DNA of 64,000 nt from Mycolicibacterium fluoranthenivorans (lineage in GTDB: Bacteria > Actinomycetota > Actinomycetes > Mycobacteriales > Mycobacteriaceae). The notes beneath the pieces are model-generated. The model was not told the origin of the DNA. It saw only the letters and a list, made by a program, of their open reading frames with translations, and did no database searches. Position numbers and translations under genes: made by a program. Positions 36,872 through 45,419 of this stretch are shown here, in pieces (the first letter of the stretch is position 1; every line of letters begins with the position of its first letter). Location of the stretch: positions 310,001 to 374,000 of the forward strand of contig NZ_JAANOW010000005.1 of assembly GCF_011758805.1 (NCBI RefSeq). Reading direction: 5' to 3'.

Positions 36872-39145
36872 ATGAGCCAACACGGAGCGACCGGGGGATC
36901 GATGCCGACCGTGCCCCTGGGTGTCTGGTTGGCCGACCTTCCCGACGACCGTCTGATTCGTCTGCTGGAGTTGCGACCCGACCTCACCCAGCCGCCACCG
37001 GGCACGATCGCGGCGCTCGCGGCCCGCGCCCAGGCACGCCAGTCGGTGAAAGCCGCCACCGATGCGCTGGATTTCCTGCATCTGGCGGTGCTCGACGCGA
37101 TGCTCGCACTGCAGGCCGACACCGGACCGATCCGACCCGAGGCGGTCGTGGAGTTCCTCGGCTCCCGGGCCAACGCCAACGAGGTGCAGGCTGCGCTGAC
37201 CGACCTCACGGACCGCGCGCTGGTGTGGGGCACGGACGCCCTGCGCGTCACACCCGAGGTGGCCTCCGGTCTGCCGTGGTTTCCCGGACAGGCCAGCCAG
37301 GCCGAGCCCGATCTGGATCCGGCGACGATCACGGCACTGCTGGCCGGTATCGACGAACCCCAGCGCGAGCTGCTGGTCCGGTTGTCGGAGGGCTCGCCGG
37401 TGGGGCGCACCCGCGACGCGGCGCCCGGCACGCCCGCCGACCGGCCGGTGCAGCGGTTACTCACCGCCGGGCTGCTGCACCGCATCGACACCGACACGGT
37501 GATCCTGCCGCGGCTGGTCGCCCAGGTGCTGCGCGGCGAACTGCCAGGTCCGGTCGGGCTGCACCGCCCGGATCCCACCGTGCACAAGACCAAGCAGGCC
37601 GACGCCGACTCGGTGGCCGCCGGCGCGGCGATCGATCTGCTCCGCGAGATCGACCTGGTACTCGAAACGCTCTCGGCCACACCGATTTCCGAACTGCGGG
37701 CCGGCGGCCTCGGGGTGCGCGACGTCAAACGGCTGACCAAGCTGACGGGTATCGACGAACAGCGACTGGGGCTGATCCTCGACATCGCGGCCGGGGCGGG
37801 CCTGATCGCCTCCGGTGTCCCCGATCCACTTCCGCCGGACGGCAGCGCCCCGTACTGGGCCCCGACGGTGGCCGCCGACCGCTTCGTGGAGGCCACCACC
37901 GCCGCCCGCTGGCAGTTGATCGCCGCCACCTGGCTGGACCTGCCGTCGCGGCCGGGACTGGTGGGCACCCGCGGTCCGGACGGCAAACCCTACGGTGCGC
38001 TCTCCGATGCCTTGTACTCCACCGCGGCACCGCTGGATCGACGGCTGCTCCTGGCCACCCTGGCCGAGTTGAAGCCGGGAGCCGGGGTGGACGCCGCCTC
38101 GGCGGCCGGCGCCATGATCTGGCACCGTCCGCGCTGGGGTGCCCGGCTGCAGCTCGAGCCGGTCACCGACCTGCTGCGCGAGGCGCACGCGGTGGGCGTG
38201 GTGGGGCGCGGTGCCATCGCCACCCCGGCGCGGGTGCTGCTCGCCGGCGGTACCGACGACGAGGTCGTCGCCGCGATGGACAAGGCGTTGCCCGCACCGC
38301 TCGACCATTTCCTGCTGCAGGCTGATCTCACGGTGGTGGTGCCCGGCCCGTTGCAACGGGACCTGGCCGAACAACTGGGCGCGGTGGCCACCGTCGAATC
38401 GGCGGGCGCGGCGATGGTCTACCGGATCAGCGAGGCGTCCATCCGGCACGCCCTGGACTCCGGGCGTACCGCCAGCGAGCTGCACGCGTTCTTCGAACGA
38501 CATTCGAAAACGCCTGTGCCCCAGGGGTTGACCTACCTGATCGACGATGTGGCCCGCCGGCACGGTCAGCTTCGGGTCGGGATGGCCGCATCCTTCGTGC
38601 GGTGTGAGGATCCCGCCCTGCTGGCCCAGGCGGTGGCCAGCCCGGCCACCGAGTCACTGGAACTGCGTGTGCTGGCACCGACGGTGGCGGTCTCGCAGGC
38701 ACAGATCGGCGATGTGCTGGCGGTCCTGCGCGCCGCCGGCTTCGTCCCGGCGGCCGAGGATTCCTCCGGTGCCGTCGTCGATATCAGCGTCCGCGGGGCC
38801 AGGGTGCCCGTGCAGGGCCGGCGCCGGACGTACCGACCGCTGAGCGCACCCGCGGCGCAGACACTCGCCGCGATCGTCGCCGTGCTGCGCAAGGTGTCCA
38901 CCGCGCCTGCCGCAGGGCAGCGTCTGGACCCCGCCGGGTTGATCGCGCAGCTGCAGCAGGCCGCACTCAACCAGCAGCCGGTGGTGATGGGTTACGTCGA
39001 CCCGGCCGGGGTGGCGACCCAGCGGGTGGTCGAGCCGATCAACATCCGCGGCGGCCAGCTGACCGCCTTCGATCCGGCCGCCGGACGGGTCCGCGAGTTC
39101 GCGATCCATCGCGTGACGTCCGTGGTGTCGGCGGACCCTGGATAA
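36872..39145 (+). CDS. Helicase-associated WYL-domain protein (Rv0862c type)
   Basis: 757-aa protein encoded just before the XPB helicase. The N-terminal half has helical wing-like repeats (PLGVWLADLPDDRLIRLLELRPDL, TKLTGIDEQRLGLILDIAAGAGL). The central part, with DHFLLQADLTVVVPGPLQ, matches the XPB/Ssl2-type helicase-associated domain. The C-terminus (about 700-755) is WYL-like (ALNQQPVVMGYVDPAGVATQ, VVEPINIRGGQLTAFDP), a fold that binds nucleic acid or nucleotide ligands. The ATG at 36872 lies 8 nt after a TACGCT -10 box, suggesting a leaderless message. The 34-base gap to the helicase gene implies one operon. Confidence 0.88.
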   Translation: MSQHGATGGSMPTVPLGVWLADLPDDRLIRLLELRPDLTQPPPGTIAALAARAQARQSVKAATDALDFLHLAVLDAMLALQADTGPIRPEAVVEFLGSRANANEVQAALTDLTDRALVWGTDALRVTPEVASGLPWFPGQASQAEPDLDPATITALLAGIDEPQRELLVRLSEGSPVGRTRDAAPGTPADRPVQRLLTAGLLHRIDTDTVILPRLVAQVLRGELPGPVGLHRPDPTVHKTKQADADSVAAGAAIDLLREIDLVLETLSATPISELRAGGLGVRDVKRLTKLTGIDEQRLGLILDIAAGAGLIASGVPDPLPPDGSAPYWAPTVAADRFVEATTAARWQLIAATWLDLPSRPGLVGTRGPDGKPYGALSDALYSTAAPLDRRLLLATLAELKPGAGVDAASAAGAMIWHRPRWGARLQLEPVTDLLREAHAVGVVGRGAIATPARVLLAGGTDDEVVAAMDKALPAPLDHFLLQADLTVVVPGPLQRDLAEQLGAVATVESAGAAMVYRISEASIRHALDSGRTASELHAFFERHSKTPVPQGLTYLIDDVARRHGQLRVGMAASFVRCEDPALLAQAVASPATESLELRVLAPTVAVSQAQIGDVLAVLRAAGFVPAAEDSSGAVVDISVRGARVPVQGRRRTYRPLSAPAAQTLAAIVAVLRKVSTAPAAGQRLDPAGLIAQLQQAALNQQPVVMGYVDPAGVATQRVVEPINIRGGQLTAFDPAAGRVREFAIHRVTSVVSADPG

Positions 39146-39179
39146 TGGACGGGATGATCTCCGCGCATGAAGGCCGCTC

Positions 39180-40829
39180 ATGACTGACGGCCCCTTGATC
39201 GTGCAGTCCGACAAAACGGTGCTGCTCGAAGTCGACCACGAGCTCGCCGGCGCCGCCCGCGCGGCCATCGCGCCGTTCGCCGAGCTCGAACGTGCCCCTG
39301 AACACATCCACACCTACCGCATCACCCCGCTCGCGCTGTGGAATGCGCGCGCGGCCGGACATGACGCCGAGCAGGTGGTCGACGCGCTGGTGAGCTTCTC
39401 CCGGTACGCCGTACCGCAACCACTGTTGGTGGACATCGTCGACACCATGGCCCGGTACGGCCGGCTGCAGCTGGTCAAGCATCCGGCGCACGGCCTGACC
39501 CTGGTCAGTTTCGACCGCGCAGTGCTCGAAGAGGTACTGCGGCACAAGAAGATCGCCCCGATGCTGGGCGCACGCCTCGATGACGACACCGTCGTCGTGC
39601 ACGGCAGCGAACGCGGCCGGGTCAAGCAGATGCTGCTCAAGATCGGTTGGCCGGCCGAGGATCTCGCTGGTTACGTCGACGGCGAGGCGCACCCCATCAC
39701 CCTGGAGCAGGACGGCTGGGAGCTGCGCGACTATCAGGAGATGGCCGCGGACTCGTTCTGGGCCGGCGGCTCCGGTGTGGTGGTGTTGCCATGTGGTGCC
39801 GGTAAGACGCTGGTGGGTGCCGCGGCGATGGCCAAGGCCGGGGCGACGACGTTGATCCTGGTCACCAACACCGTCGCCGGGCGGCAGTGGAAGCGCGAGC
39901 TGATCGCACGAACCTCGTTGACAGAGAACGAGATCGGCGAATACTCGGGCGAACGCAAGGAGATCCGGCCGGTCACCATCGCGACGTATCAGGTGATCAC
40001 CCGCCGCACCAAGGGCGAGTACAAGCACCTCGAGCTGTTCGACAGCCGTGACTGGGGCTTGATCATCTACGACGAGGTGCACCTGCTGCCCGCGCCGGTC
40101 TTCCGGATGACCGCGGACCTGCAGTCGCGCCGCCGACTGGGACTGACCGCCACGCTGATTCGCGAGGACGGCCGCGAGGGCGATGTGTTCAGCCTGATCG
40201 GCCCGAAACGTTATGACGCACCGTGGAAGGATATCGAGGCCCAGGGCTGGATCGCGCCCGCGGAGTGCATCGAGGTGCGGGTCACCATGACCGACAACGA
40301 GCGGATGCTCTATGCGACGGCCGAACCCGAGGAGCGGTACAAACTCTGTTCCACGGCGCACACCAAGATCGCCGTCGTGAAGTCGATCCTGGAACGCCAC
40401 CCGAAAGAACCCACCCTGGTCATCGGCGCCTACCTGGACCAGCTCGACGAGCTCGGTGCGGAACTGAACGCCCCGGTGATCCAGGGTTCGACCAAGAACG
40501 CCGAGCGCGAGGCATTGTTCGACCAGTTCCGCCGGGGCGAGATACGGACATTGGTGGTCAGCAAGGTGGCGAACTTCTCCATCGATCTACCGGAAGCATC
40601 TGTGGCCGTTCAGGTTTCGGGCACCTTCGGGTCCCGACAGGAGGAGGCGCAGCGACTGGGCCGGTTGCTGCGGCCGAAGGCCGACGGCGGCGGCGCGGTG
40701 TTCTACTCGGTGGTCTCCCGCGACAGCCTGGATGCCGAGTACGCCGCGCACCGGCAGCGCTTCCTGGCCGAGCAGGGCTACGGCTACATCATCAAGGACG
40801 CCGACGACCTGTTGGGACCGGCGATCTAG
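39180..40829 (+). CDS. ercc3: XPB/ERCC3-type DNA repair helicase
   Basis: 549-aa superfamily-2 3'-5' DNA helicase homologous to eukaryotic TFIIH subunit XPB. An N-terminal damage-recognition-like domain (1-170) precedes motif I LPCGAGKTLVGAAAMAK, the DEVH box (IIYDEVHLLPAPVFR), motif III LGLTATLIREDGREGD (containing the XPB-specific RED motif), and motifs V-VI (VAVQVSGTFGSRQEEAQRLGRLLRPK). All catalytic residues are intact. It presumably works with the WYL protein encoded upstream, in repair or transcription-coupled unwinding. Its stop overlaps the convergent marR-type gene by 4 bases. Confidence 0.95.
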   Translation: MTDGPLIVQSDKTVLLEVDHELAGAARAAIAPFAELERAPEHIHTYRITPLALWNARAAGHDAEQVVDALVSFSRYAVPQPLLVDIVDTMARYGRLQLVKHPAHGLTLVSFDRAVLEEVLRHKKIAPMLGARLDDDTVVVHGSERGRVKQMLLKIGWPAEDLAGYVDGEAHPITLEQDGWELRDYQEMAADSFWAGGSGVVVLPCGAGKTLVGAAAMAKAGATTLILVTNTVAGRQWKRELIARTSLTENEIGEYSGERKEIRPVTIATYQVITRRTKGEYKHLELFDSRDWGLIIYDEVHLLPAPVFRMTADLQSRRRLGLTATLIREDGREGDVFSLIGPKRYDAPWKDIEAQGWIAPAECIEVRVTMTDNERMLYATAEPEERYKLCSTAHTKIAVVKSILERHPKEPTLVIGAYLDQLDELGAELNAPVIQGSTKNAEREALFDQFRRGEIRTLVVSKVANFSIDLPEASVAVQVSGTFGSRQEEAQRLGRLLRPKADGGGAVFYSVVSRDSLDAEYAAHRQRFLAEQGYGYIIKDADDLLGPAI

Positions 40830-41305
40830 GCGTCCAGCGCACCCGCGGCCACCGCTGCCGCATTGATCCGGGTGAGCACCTTGTGCAGGTGCTCCAGTTC
40901 GGCGAGATCGACACCGAGGCGGGCGACCACGGCGGGCGGGATGTCCAGCGCCCGGCGCCGTAACGCACGGCCCTCCGCCGTGAGCTCGACGTGGGTGGTG
41001 CGCTCATCGGCACTGCTGCGGGTGCGGGTAATCAGCCCCAGCGCCTCGAGCCGCTTGAGCATGGGTGAGATGGTGGCCGGTTCCAGCTGCAGAAGAGCGG
41101 CGACCTGCTTGACCGACAAGGGAACTCCGTCGGCGTTGGCGTTGTCCCAGAGCGCCAGCATCACCAGGTACTGGGGATGGGTGAGGCCGAGCGGTTCGAG
41201 CAGGGGACGGTAGACCGCGAGCACGGCACGGTTGGTCACCGCCAGCGCGAAGCACACCTGACGCTCCAGGGCGAGGGGATCGACATCTTGGGTCGTGGTG
41301 GGCAT
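40826..41305 (-). CDS. OhrR-like MarR family regulator
   Basis: 159-aa peroxide-sensing-type repressor. The N-terminus DPLALERQVCFALAVTNRAV matches OhrR, where the Cys in QVCFAL is the redox sensor; PLGLTHPQYLVMLALWD and the wing RSSADERTTHVELTAEG complete the fold. The ATG at 41305 lies 6 nt after a TACACT -10 box inside the operator; a GTG at 41311 would leave no space. Three 9-11-bp operator arms lie between it and the divergent DUF5313 gene. No ohr gene is adjacent, which is unusual for OhrR. Confidence 0.88.
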   Translation of the reverse strand: MPTTTQDVDPLALERQVCFALAVTNRAVLAVYRPLLEPLGLTHPQYLVMLALWDNANADGVPLSVKQVAALLQLEPATISPMLKRLEALGLITRTRSSADERTTHVELTAEGRALRRRALDIPPAVVARLGVDLAELEHLHKVLTRINAAAVAAGALDA

Positions 41306-41311
41306 GGCCAC

Positions 41312-41351
41312 AGTGTACTACTTGATTAGTACACTAACCATTAGTGTACTA
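41312..41351. promoter_or_regulatory. Three-arm operator of the OhrR-like regulator
   Basis: Arm A AGTGTACTA (41312-41320), arm B TAGTACACTAA (41327-41337) and arm C TTAGTGTACTA (41341-41351). B and C form a perfect 11-bp inverted repeat with a 3-nt spacer. A and B form a perfect 9-bp inverted repeat with a 6-nt spacer. A and C are direct repeats. The regulator's own -10 box (TACACT on the minus strand) lies in arm A, which supports autorepression. Confidence 0.85.
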
Positions 41352-41387
41352 TCTAAGTAGAACCCGGCACCGACCGTAGGAGCCACC

Positions 41388-41804
41388 ATGACCGCGTCCC
41401 AGCCCACCACGTTGCAGTACCTCGCGTACGCCTATGGACGGCGCCTGCCCGACTCGATGCGTGAGTGGGTGGCCAACGACCTGGCCGGCCCGGGTGCGAT
41501 CCGGCGGCACATGATCCGGTACTCGATTCCGCCGCTGTTCATCCTGGCCCCCCTGTGGCTGCTGCCGGCGTCGCTGTATGTGCATCTGGAGATGACGGTG
41601 CCCATCTATTTCTGGGCCGTGGTGATGGCATTCGTACTCAACAAGATCTGGCGCAGACACCGCCTCGCTCAGCACGGCCTCGACCCCAACCTGGTCGACT
41701 TGGCCAACCGCGAGCGCAACGCCCGCCTGCACGAGGACTACGCCCGCCGCTTCGGCCCCCGTCCCGAATCGGCGAAGTGGCAGTCCAACTCAAGTCCGTT
41801 CTGA
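41388..41804 (+). CDS. DUF5313 membrane protein
   Basis: 138-aa protein with two predicted helices (SIPPLFILAPLWLLPASLYV and VPIYFWAVVMAFVLNKIWRR) between hydrophilic ends. The pattern YGRRLPDSMREWVANDLAGPGAIRRHMIR and HRLAQHGLDPNLVD is that of the actinobacterial DUF5313 family. It is transcribed divergently from the OhrR-like gene and shares its operator region, so it is a probable target. It has a GTAGGAG ribosome-binding site. Function unknown. Confidence 0.82.
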   Translation: MTASQPTTLQYLAYAYGRRLPDSMREWVANDLAGPGAIRRHMIRYSIPPLFILAPLWLLPASLYVHLEMTVPIYFWAVVMAFVLNKIWRRHRLAQHGLDPNLVDLANRERNARLHEDYARRFGPRPESAKWQSNSSPF

Positions 41805-41807
41805 TTC

Positions 41808-42152
41808 TCAGACGTGCGGCCCGACGGGCTTGACGACGGTCAGCAGCACCGCCGAGTCCGCCAGCGCGTCCAGGCGGTGCCGGGTCCGCGGGATGACGAG
41901 GTGATCGCCGGGCGACCCCTCCCAGCTCGCCTCGGCATTACTGAGCCGGACCCGGCCTTCGATCACGTGCAGGGTGGCCTCCCCCGGGCTCTCGTGCTCA
42001 TCGAGACCGTGCCCCTCGATCAGCGCGATGAGGGTCTGCCGCAGGGCGTGCTCGTGGCCGCCGTAGACGGTGTGTGCACTGCGACCGCTGCCGGCGGAGC
42101 GGGCTGAGGCCAGTTCTTGGCGGGCAAGGGCCGTCAATGAGATCTTCTCCAT
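41808..42152 (-). CDS. Small cupin-domain protein
   Basis: 114-aa single-domain cupin. The barrel motifs are HEHALRQTLIALIEGHGLDEHESPGEATLHVIEGRVRL (motif 1 with His/Glu ligands) and GDHLVIPRTRHRLDALADSAVLL (motif 2). It probably binds a metal or small ligand; reaction unknown. I start at ATG 42152 (MEKISLTALARQEL), which matches related proteins; a GTG at 42170 adds six residues. The sequence SAGSGRSAHTVYGG before the barrel is conserved in this group. Confidence 0.82.
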   Translation of the reverse strand: MEKISLTALARQELASARSAGSGRSAHTVYGGHEHALRQTLIALIEGHGLDEHESPGEATLHVIEGRVRLSNAEASWEGSPGDHLVIPRTRHRLDALADSAVLLTVVKPVGPHV

Positions 42153-42213
42153 GAGACCCGATGCTTCCACTTCCGGGGCCTCCGCAATCCGAGAAGCCGC
42201 AGTTGGACCGAAC

Positions 42214-42921
42214 TCAGGCGCGAGATGACGGTGCCGCGCCTTCGCCGCCTCTCGTGTCGGACAGCGCCGCTTTGGCGTGGCGCGAGATGTCGTCGGCGAT
42301 GATCTCCGGTGCCCCGTCGAGCACTCCGTCCACGGCCAGCCGGGCGACCACCGCGGGATCGGTCTTCTGGTCGGCCGGGATGTAGGTGACCATATCGGTG
42401 TCCATATAGCCGACGTGCAGGGCCGACACGCTCACCCCGCGCGGGGCCAGCTCTTCGCGTACCGCGTCGGTGAGCGCCCAGGCCGCCGCCTTCGCCGAGG
42501 CGTAGGCACCCGAGGTGTGCGGGTGCAGCCAGGACAGCACCGACAACACATTCAAGATGGCGCCACCGCCGTTGCCTTCGATGATCGGAGCGAACGCACG
42601 GATCACGTTGAGCGTGCCGAAATAGTGCGTCTCCATTTCCAGCCGCACATCCTCGATCGGCCCGATGAGCAGATTGGCCCGGGTGGACACCCCGGCGTTG
42701 TTCACCAGCACCGTGACATCGGCGGCTATCCGGGCGGCTCGGCGTACCGACGCCGGGTCGGTGATATCCAGCTGGATCGGGATGACGCCGGGCAGGTCGA
42801 CGGTCTCGGGCCGCCGCGCCGCGGCGTACACCTTCGCGCCTCGTGCGACCAGTTCGATGGCGAGCTGTTTACCGAGCCCGCGGTTGGCGCCGGTGACCAG
42901 CGCCGTGATCTTCTCAGTCAT
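42214..42921 (-). CDS. Short-chain dehydrogenase/reductase
   Basis: 235-aa classical SDR oxidoreductase using NAD(P). Motifs are the cofactor loop TALVTGANRGLGKQLAIEL, the NNAG motif (VTVLVNNAGVST), the catalytic Ser in NVLSVLSWLHPHTSG and YxxxK (YASAKAAAW) intact. Substrate unknown. ATG at 42921; the long upstream frame extension is not supported. The MFS gene diverges 117 bases away. The cupin and this SDR lie on the same strand 61 bases apart. Confidence 0.9.
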   Translation of the reverse strand: MTEKITALVTGANRGLGKQLAIELVARGAKVYAAARRPETVDLPGVIPIQLDITDPASVRRAARIAADVTVLVNNAGVSTRANLLIGPIEDVRLEMETHYFGTLNVIRAFAPIIEGNGGGAILNVLSVLSWLHPHTSGAYASAKAAAWALTDAVREELAPRGVSVSALHVGYMDTDMVTYIPADQKTDPAVVARLAVDGVLDGAPEIIADDISRHAKAALSDTRGGEGAAPSSRA

Positions 42922-43037
42922 AGCGCGCACAACGCCCGCACCGCCGGGTTCGGTACCTGACCGTTGTGAGGAATCGCCTTCCAGCTGCGAGCACACCGAT
43001 CCTGGCCGGGGGCATGCTCCGTGCCGAGGATGAAACC

Positions 43038-44303
43038 ATGCGACGACATCTGCACACGTCGGTACTGCCCACCGCCGCGGCCCTGGCGGCGGCCATGGGG
43101 GTCGGCCGGTTCGTCTACACCCCGATCCTGCCGATGATGACCGCCCAGACCGGGCTGACCGCCCACTCCGGCGGGCATCTGGCGACCGCCAACTACCTCG
43201 GCTACCTGGGTGGGGCCGTCGCGACGATGTTGTCCCCGCGGTTGGCCCGTTCCGGGCCGGCGTGCCGGGCCGCACTGGTGGCGATCGTCGCAAGCATGAC
43301 AGCAATGCCGTTGACGCTCAACCTTTTTGCTTGGCTGACCCTGCGCACCCTGGCCGGCTTCGCCAGTGCGGTGGTGTTCGTCATCGCGGTCAACACCCTG
43401 CTGGAACGGCTCCCGGAGAAAGCCGGCTGGGGGTTCGGCGGGGTGGGCGCGGGGATCGCGCTGTCGGCGGTGCTGGTGCTCGCCCTACCCGCGCACACGG
43501 GCTGGCGTACGGCGTGGTGGTCGGCGGCCGCGCTGGCCGCGATACTCGGTGCGCTCGGCGTGCTGGTCCACCCGCAACCAGTGACCACGACGGCCGCCAC
43601 CGCGCGGGCGCGGACGCATCGGGGCTCCGCCGACTCCCCGGTCGCTTCGCTGCTGCCCACCAGCAGGGCCGGCAGTACTCGCTTCCTGCTCCTGTTCACC
43701 GGCTACGCCCTGGAAGGCATCGGCTACATCATTGCCGGCACCTTCCTGGTGGCGGCGGTGGCACAGCACTCCCCCGGCGCCCTGGGTAACAGTGTCTGGC
43801 TGGTGGTGGGGCTGGCCGTCATCCCGTCGGCCGCCCTGTGGGCGCGGCTCGGCAAGCGGCACGGGCAGCCGGCCATGCTCAGCGTGGCACTGGGGCTGCA
43901 GGCCGCCGGGATCGCGCTGGCCGGTCAGGGCAGCGTGGCCGCCAGTCTGACCGGCGCTCTGCTGTTCGGGGGCACCTTCATCGGGGTGAGCACACTGGCG
44001 ATGGCCGAAGGCAGGTTGCTCGGCGTCCGCGGCGCGGTGGCCGTCCTGACCGTCGGCTACTCCGTCGGTCAAATCCTGGGGCCGCTGCTGGTGGCCCCGC
44101 TGCTCGACGGCGGCTACCGGCCCGCACTGTTTGCATCGGCGCTCATCGTGTCACTGGCCGGGCTGGCGACCGCTGCGGTATGGATCATCGGCCGGAAGCC
44201 ACGCATCAGCGTCGAGCACTCCCAAATCGCCTGTATCACGTGTGAATTCGTCGATGACGGCATGGACGATCGGATTGGATTCACCCCGGCGCCACACCAG
44301 TGA
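43038..44303 (+). CDS. YbfB/YjiJ family MFS transporter
   Basis: 421-aa 12-helix permease. The start RRHLHTSVLPTAAALAAAMGVGRFVYTPILPMM is the YbfB/YjiJ signature GxGRFxYTP. Further features are GYLGGAVATMLSPRL and the C-terminal helices GVSTLAMAEGRLLGVRG and VGYSVGQILGPLLVAPLL. Its substrate is unknown. The ATG at 43038 follows GAGGATGAAACC. The last 50 codons run antisense over the end of the convergent lysR gene (44151-44303), and the tail RKPRISVEHSQIACITCEF is not typical of the family. Confidence 0.86.
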   Translation: MRRHLHTSVLPTAAALAAAMGVGRFVYTPILPMMTAQTGLTAHSGGHLATANYLGYLGGAVATMLSPRLARSGPACRAALVAIVASMTAMPLTLNLFAWLTLRTLAGFASAVVFVIAVNTLLERLPEKAGWGFGGVGAGIALSAVLVLALPAHTGWRTAWWSAAALAAILGALGVLVHPQPVTTTAATARARTHRGSADSPVASLLPTSRAGSTRFLLLFTGYALEGIGYIIAGTFLVAAVAQHSPGALGNSVWLVVGLAVIPSAALWARLGKRHGQPAMLSVALGLQAAGIALAGQGSVAASLTGALLFGGTFIGVSTLAMAEGRLLGVRGAVAVLTVGYSVGQILGPLLVAPLLDGGYRPALFASALIVSLAGLATAAVWIIGRKPRISVEHSQIACITCEFVDDGMDDRIGFTPAPHQ

Positions 44304-45083
44304 CCACGTCCACACCGGGGTGGGTCCCACCACCGGCCGGCGCACCAGATCGCGCGGCAGCACGTCGTTCTGCCCTTTGGGATTGTTCAGCACGGGCCTG
44401 CCCAGGTTGCGCACATGCTCGAAGAACGTCGGCCCGGTGACTCCGCCGTCATCGGTGCGCATCACCCGGGCCCCCGTATCGGCGGCGAACTGCTCGGCGT
44501 AGCGGTTCCAGGACGACCAACTCGCGGTGTCCGTATCGACCAGCGCGACGGTCTCCTTGGCCGCTACCGGCGATTCATCGCTGCCCGGACACAGGGCGTA
44601 GAGCCGATCGACGCCCACCAGTCTGGCCTCCAGCGCCAGCGCATCCAGGTCGGCGCCCTGCACCCAGCAGATCGCCAGATCCAGGCTACCTTCGGCCACC
44701 CGGGCCGCCTGGGTGTGCGACGGCATCACCCAGGTGTCCACCCGAAGCCGCGCCACCCCCGCGGCCCGTTCGGCCCAGTCGACCGGGCACCAGTTGACGT
44801 AGCCGATGCGCACGGGATCGGAGACCACCAATCCCGCTGCACTCCTGCGTAATTCGTCAGCCTGCTCGATCAGTGCCCGCGCACCGGGCAACAGCGCGGC
44901 CCCTGCCGCGGTGAGCGCAACCGAACGCCGATCCCGGTCGAACAACTGGATCTTGAGCTCACGTTCGAGCACCTTGATCTGCTGCGACAACGACGGACCC
45001 GCGATGCGCAGCCGTTCGGCGGCGCGGCCGAAATTCAGCTCCTCGGCCACGGTGACGAAGTACCGCAATTGGCGCAGCTCCAC
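44151..45083 (-). CDS. LysR family transcriptional regulator
   Basis: 310-aa LysR-type regulator. The HTH is at residues 1-60 (ELRQLRYFVTVAEELNFGRAAERL, GPSLSQQIKVLERELKIQLFDR), followed by a periplasmic-binding-protein-like sensor domain. The GTG at 45083 gives the usual MELRQLRYF start and lies 7 nt after a TAGGCT -10 box, so the message is likely leaderless. It diverges from the SDR/SnoaL chimera, which LysR arrangements would predict to be its target. The 3' end overlaps the convergent MFS gene by 153 bases. Confidence 0.88.
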   Translation of the reverse strand: MELRQLRYFVTVAEELNFGRAAERLRIAGPSLSQQIKVLERELKIQLFDRDRRSVALTAAGAALLPGARALIEQADELRRSAAGLVVSDPVRIGYVNWCPVDWAERAAGVARLRVDTWVMPSHTQAARVAEGSLDLAICWVQGADLDALALEARLVGVDRLYALCPGSDESPVAAKETVALVDTDTASWSSWNRYAEQFAADTGARVMRTDDGGVTGPTFFEHVRNLGRPVLNNPKGQNDVLPRDLVRRPVVGPTPVWTWSLVWRRGESNPIVHAVIDEFTRDTGDLGVLDADAWLPADDPYRSGRQPGQ

Positions 45084-45203
45084 CGGAGAAAGCCTAGTAG
45101 GCACCACCTTGCACCAGGGAGGATTGCCGTCCTGCCGAGACGGCATCGTGGGCGCGATCCTCGCGTTGAGCTCGGTGACAGACCCGCTCAGAAAGGCAGG
45201 ATC

Positions 45204-45419
45204 ATGAACACTCCCACCACCCGCGTAGCGATCGTCACCGGCGCCTCCCAGGGCATCGGAGAGGCACTGGTCGCCGGCTACCGCAAGCTCGGCTACGGGC
45301 ACGCCGATTTCACCCGCCCCGACGGCACCGTGCTGGCCCTGATGCTGGGGGTGGCACTCACGCGCGACGGGGGCGACTGGCGGATCGCGCAGTATCAGGT
45401 CAGCGCCGTACCCGCTTAG
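45204..45419 (+). pseudogene. SDR-SnoaL deletion chimera
   Basis: 71-aa frame whose two halves belong to different families. Residues 1-31 (TTRVAIVTGASQGIGEALVAGYRKLGY) are the N-terminal Rossmann start of an SDR, with its cofactor loop. From residue 32, HADFTRPDGTVLALMLGVALTRDGGDWRIAQYQV is the C-terminal strand pair of a SnoaL/SgcJ-type NTF2-like protein. The simplest reading is that an in-frame deletion fused two neighbouring genes, leaving no active site of either. A GGCAGG ribosome-binding site remains. It may still be translated. Confidence 0.72.
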
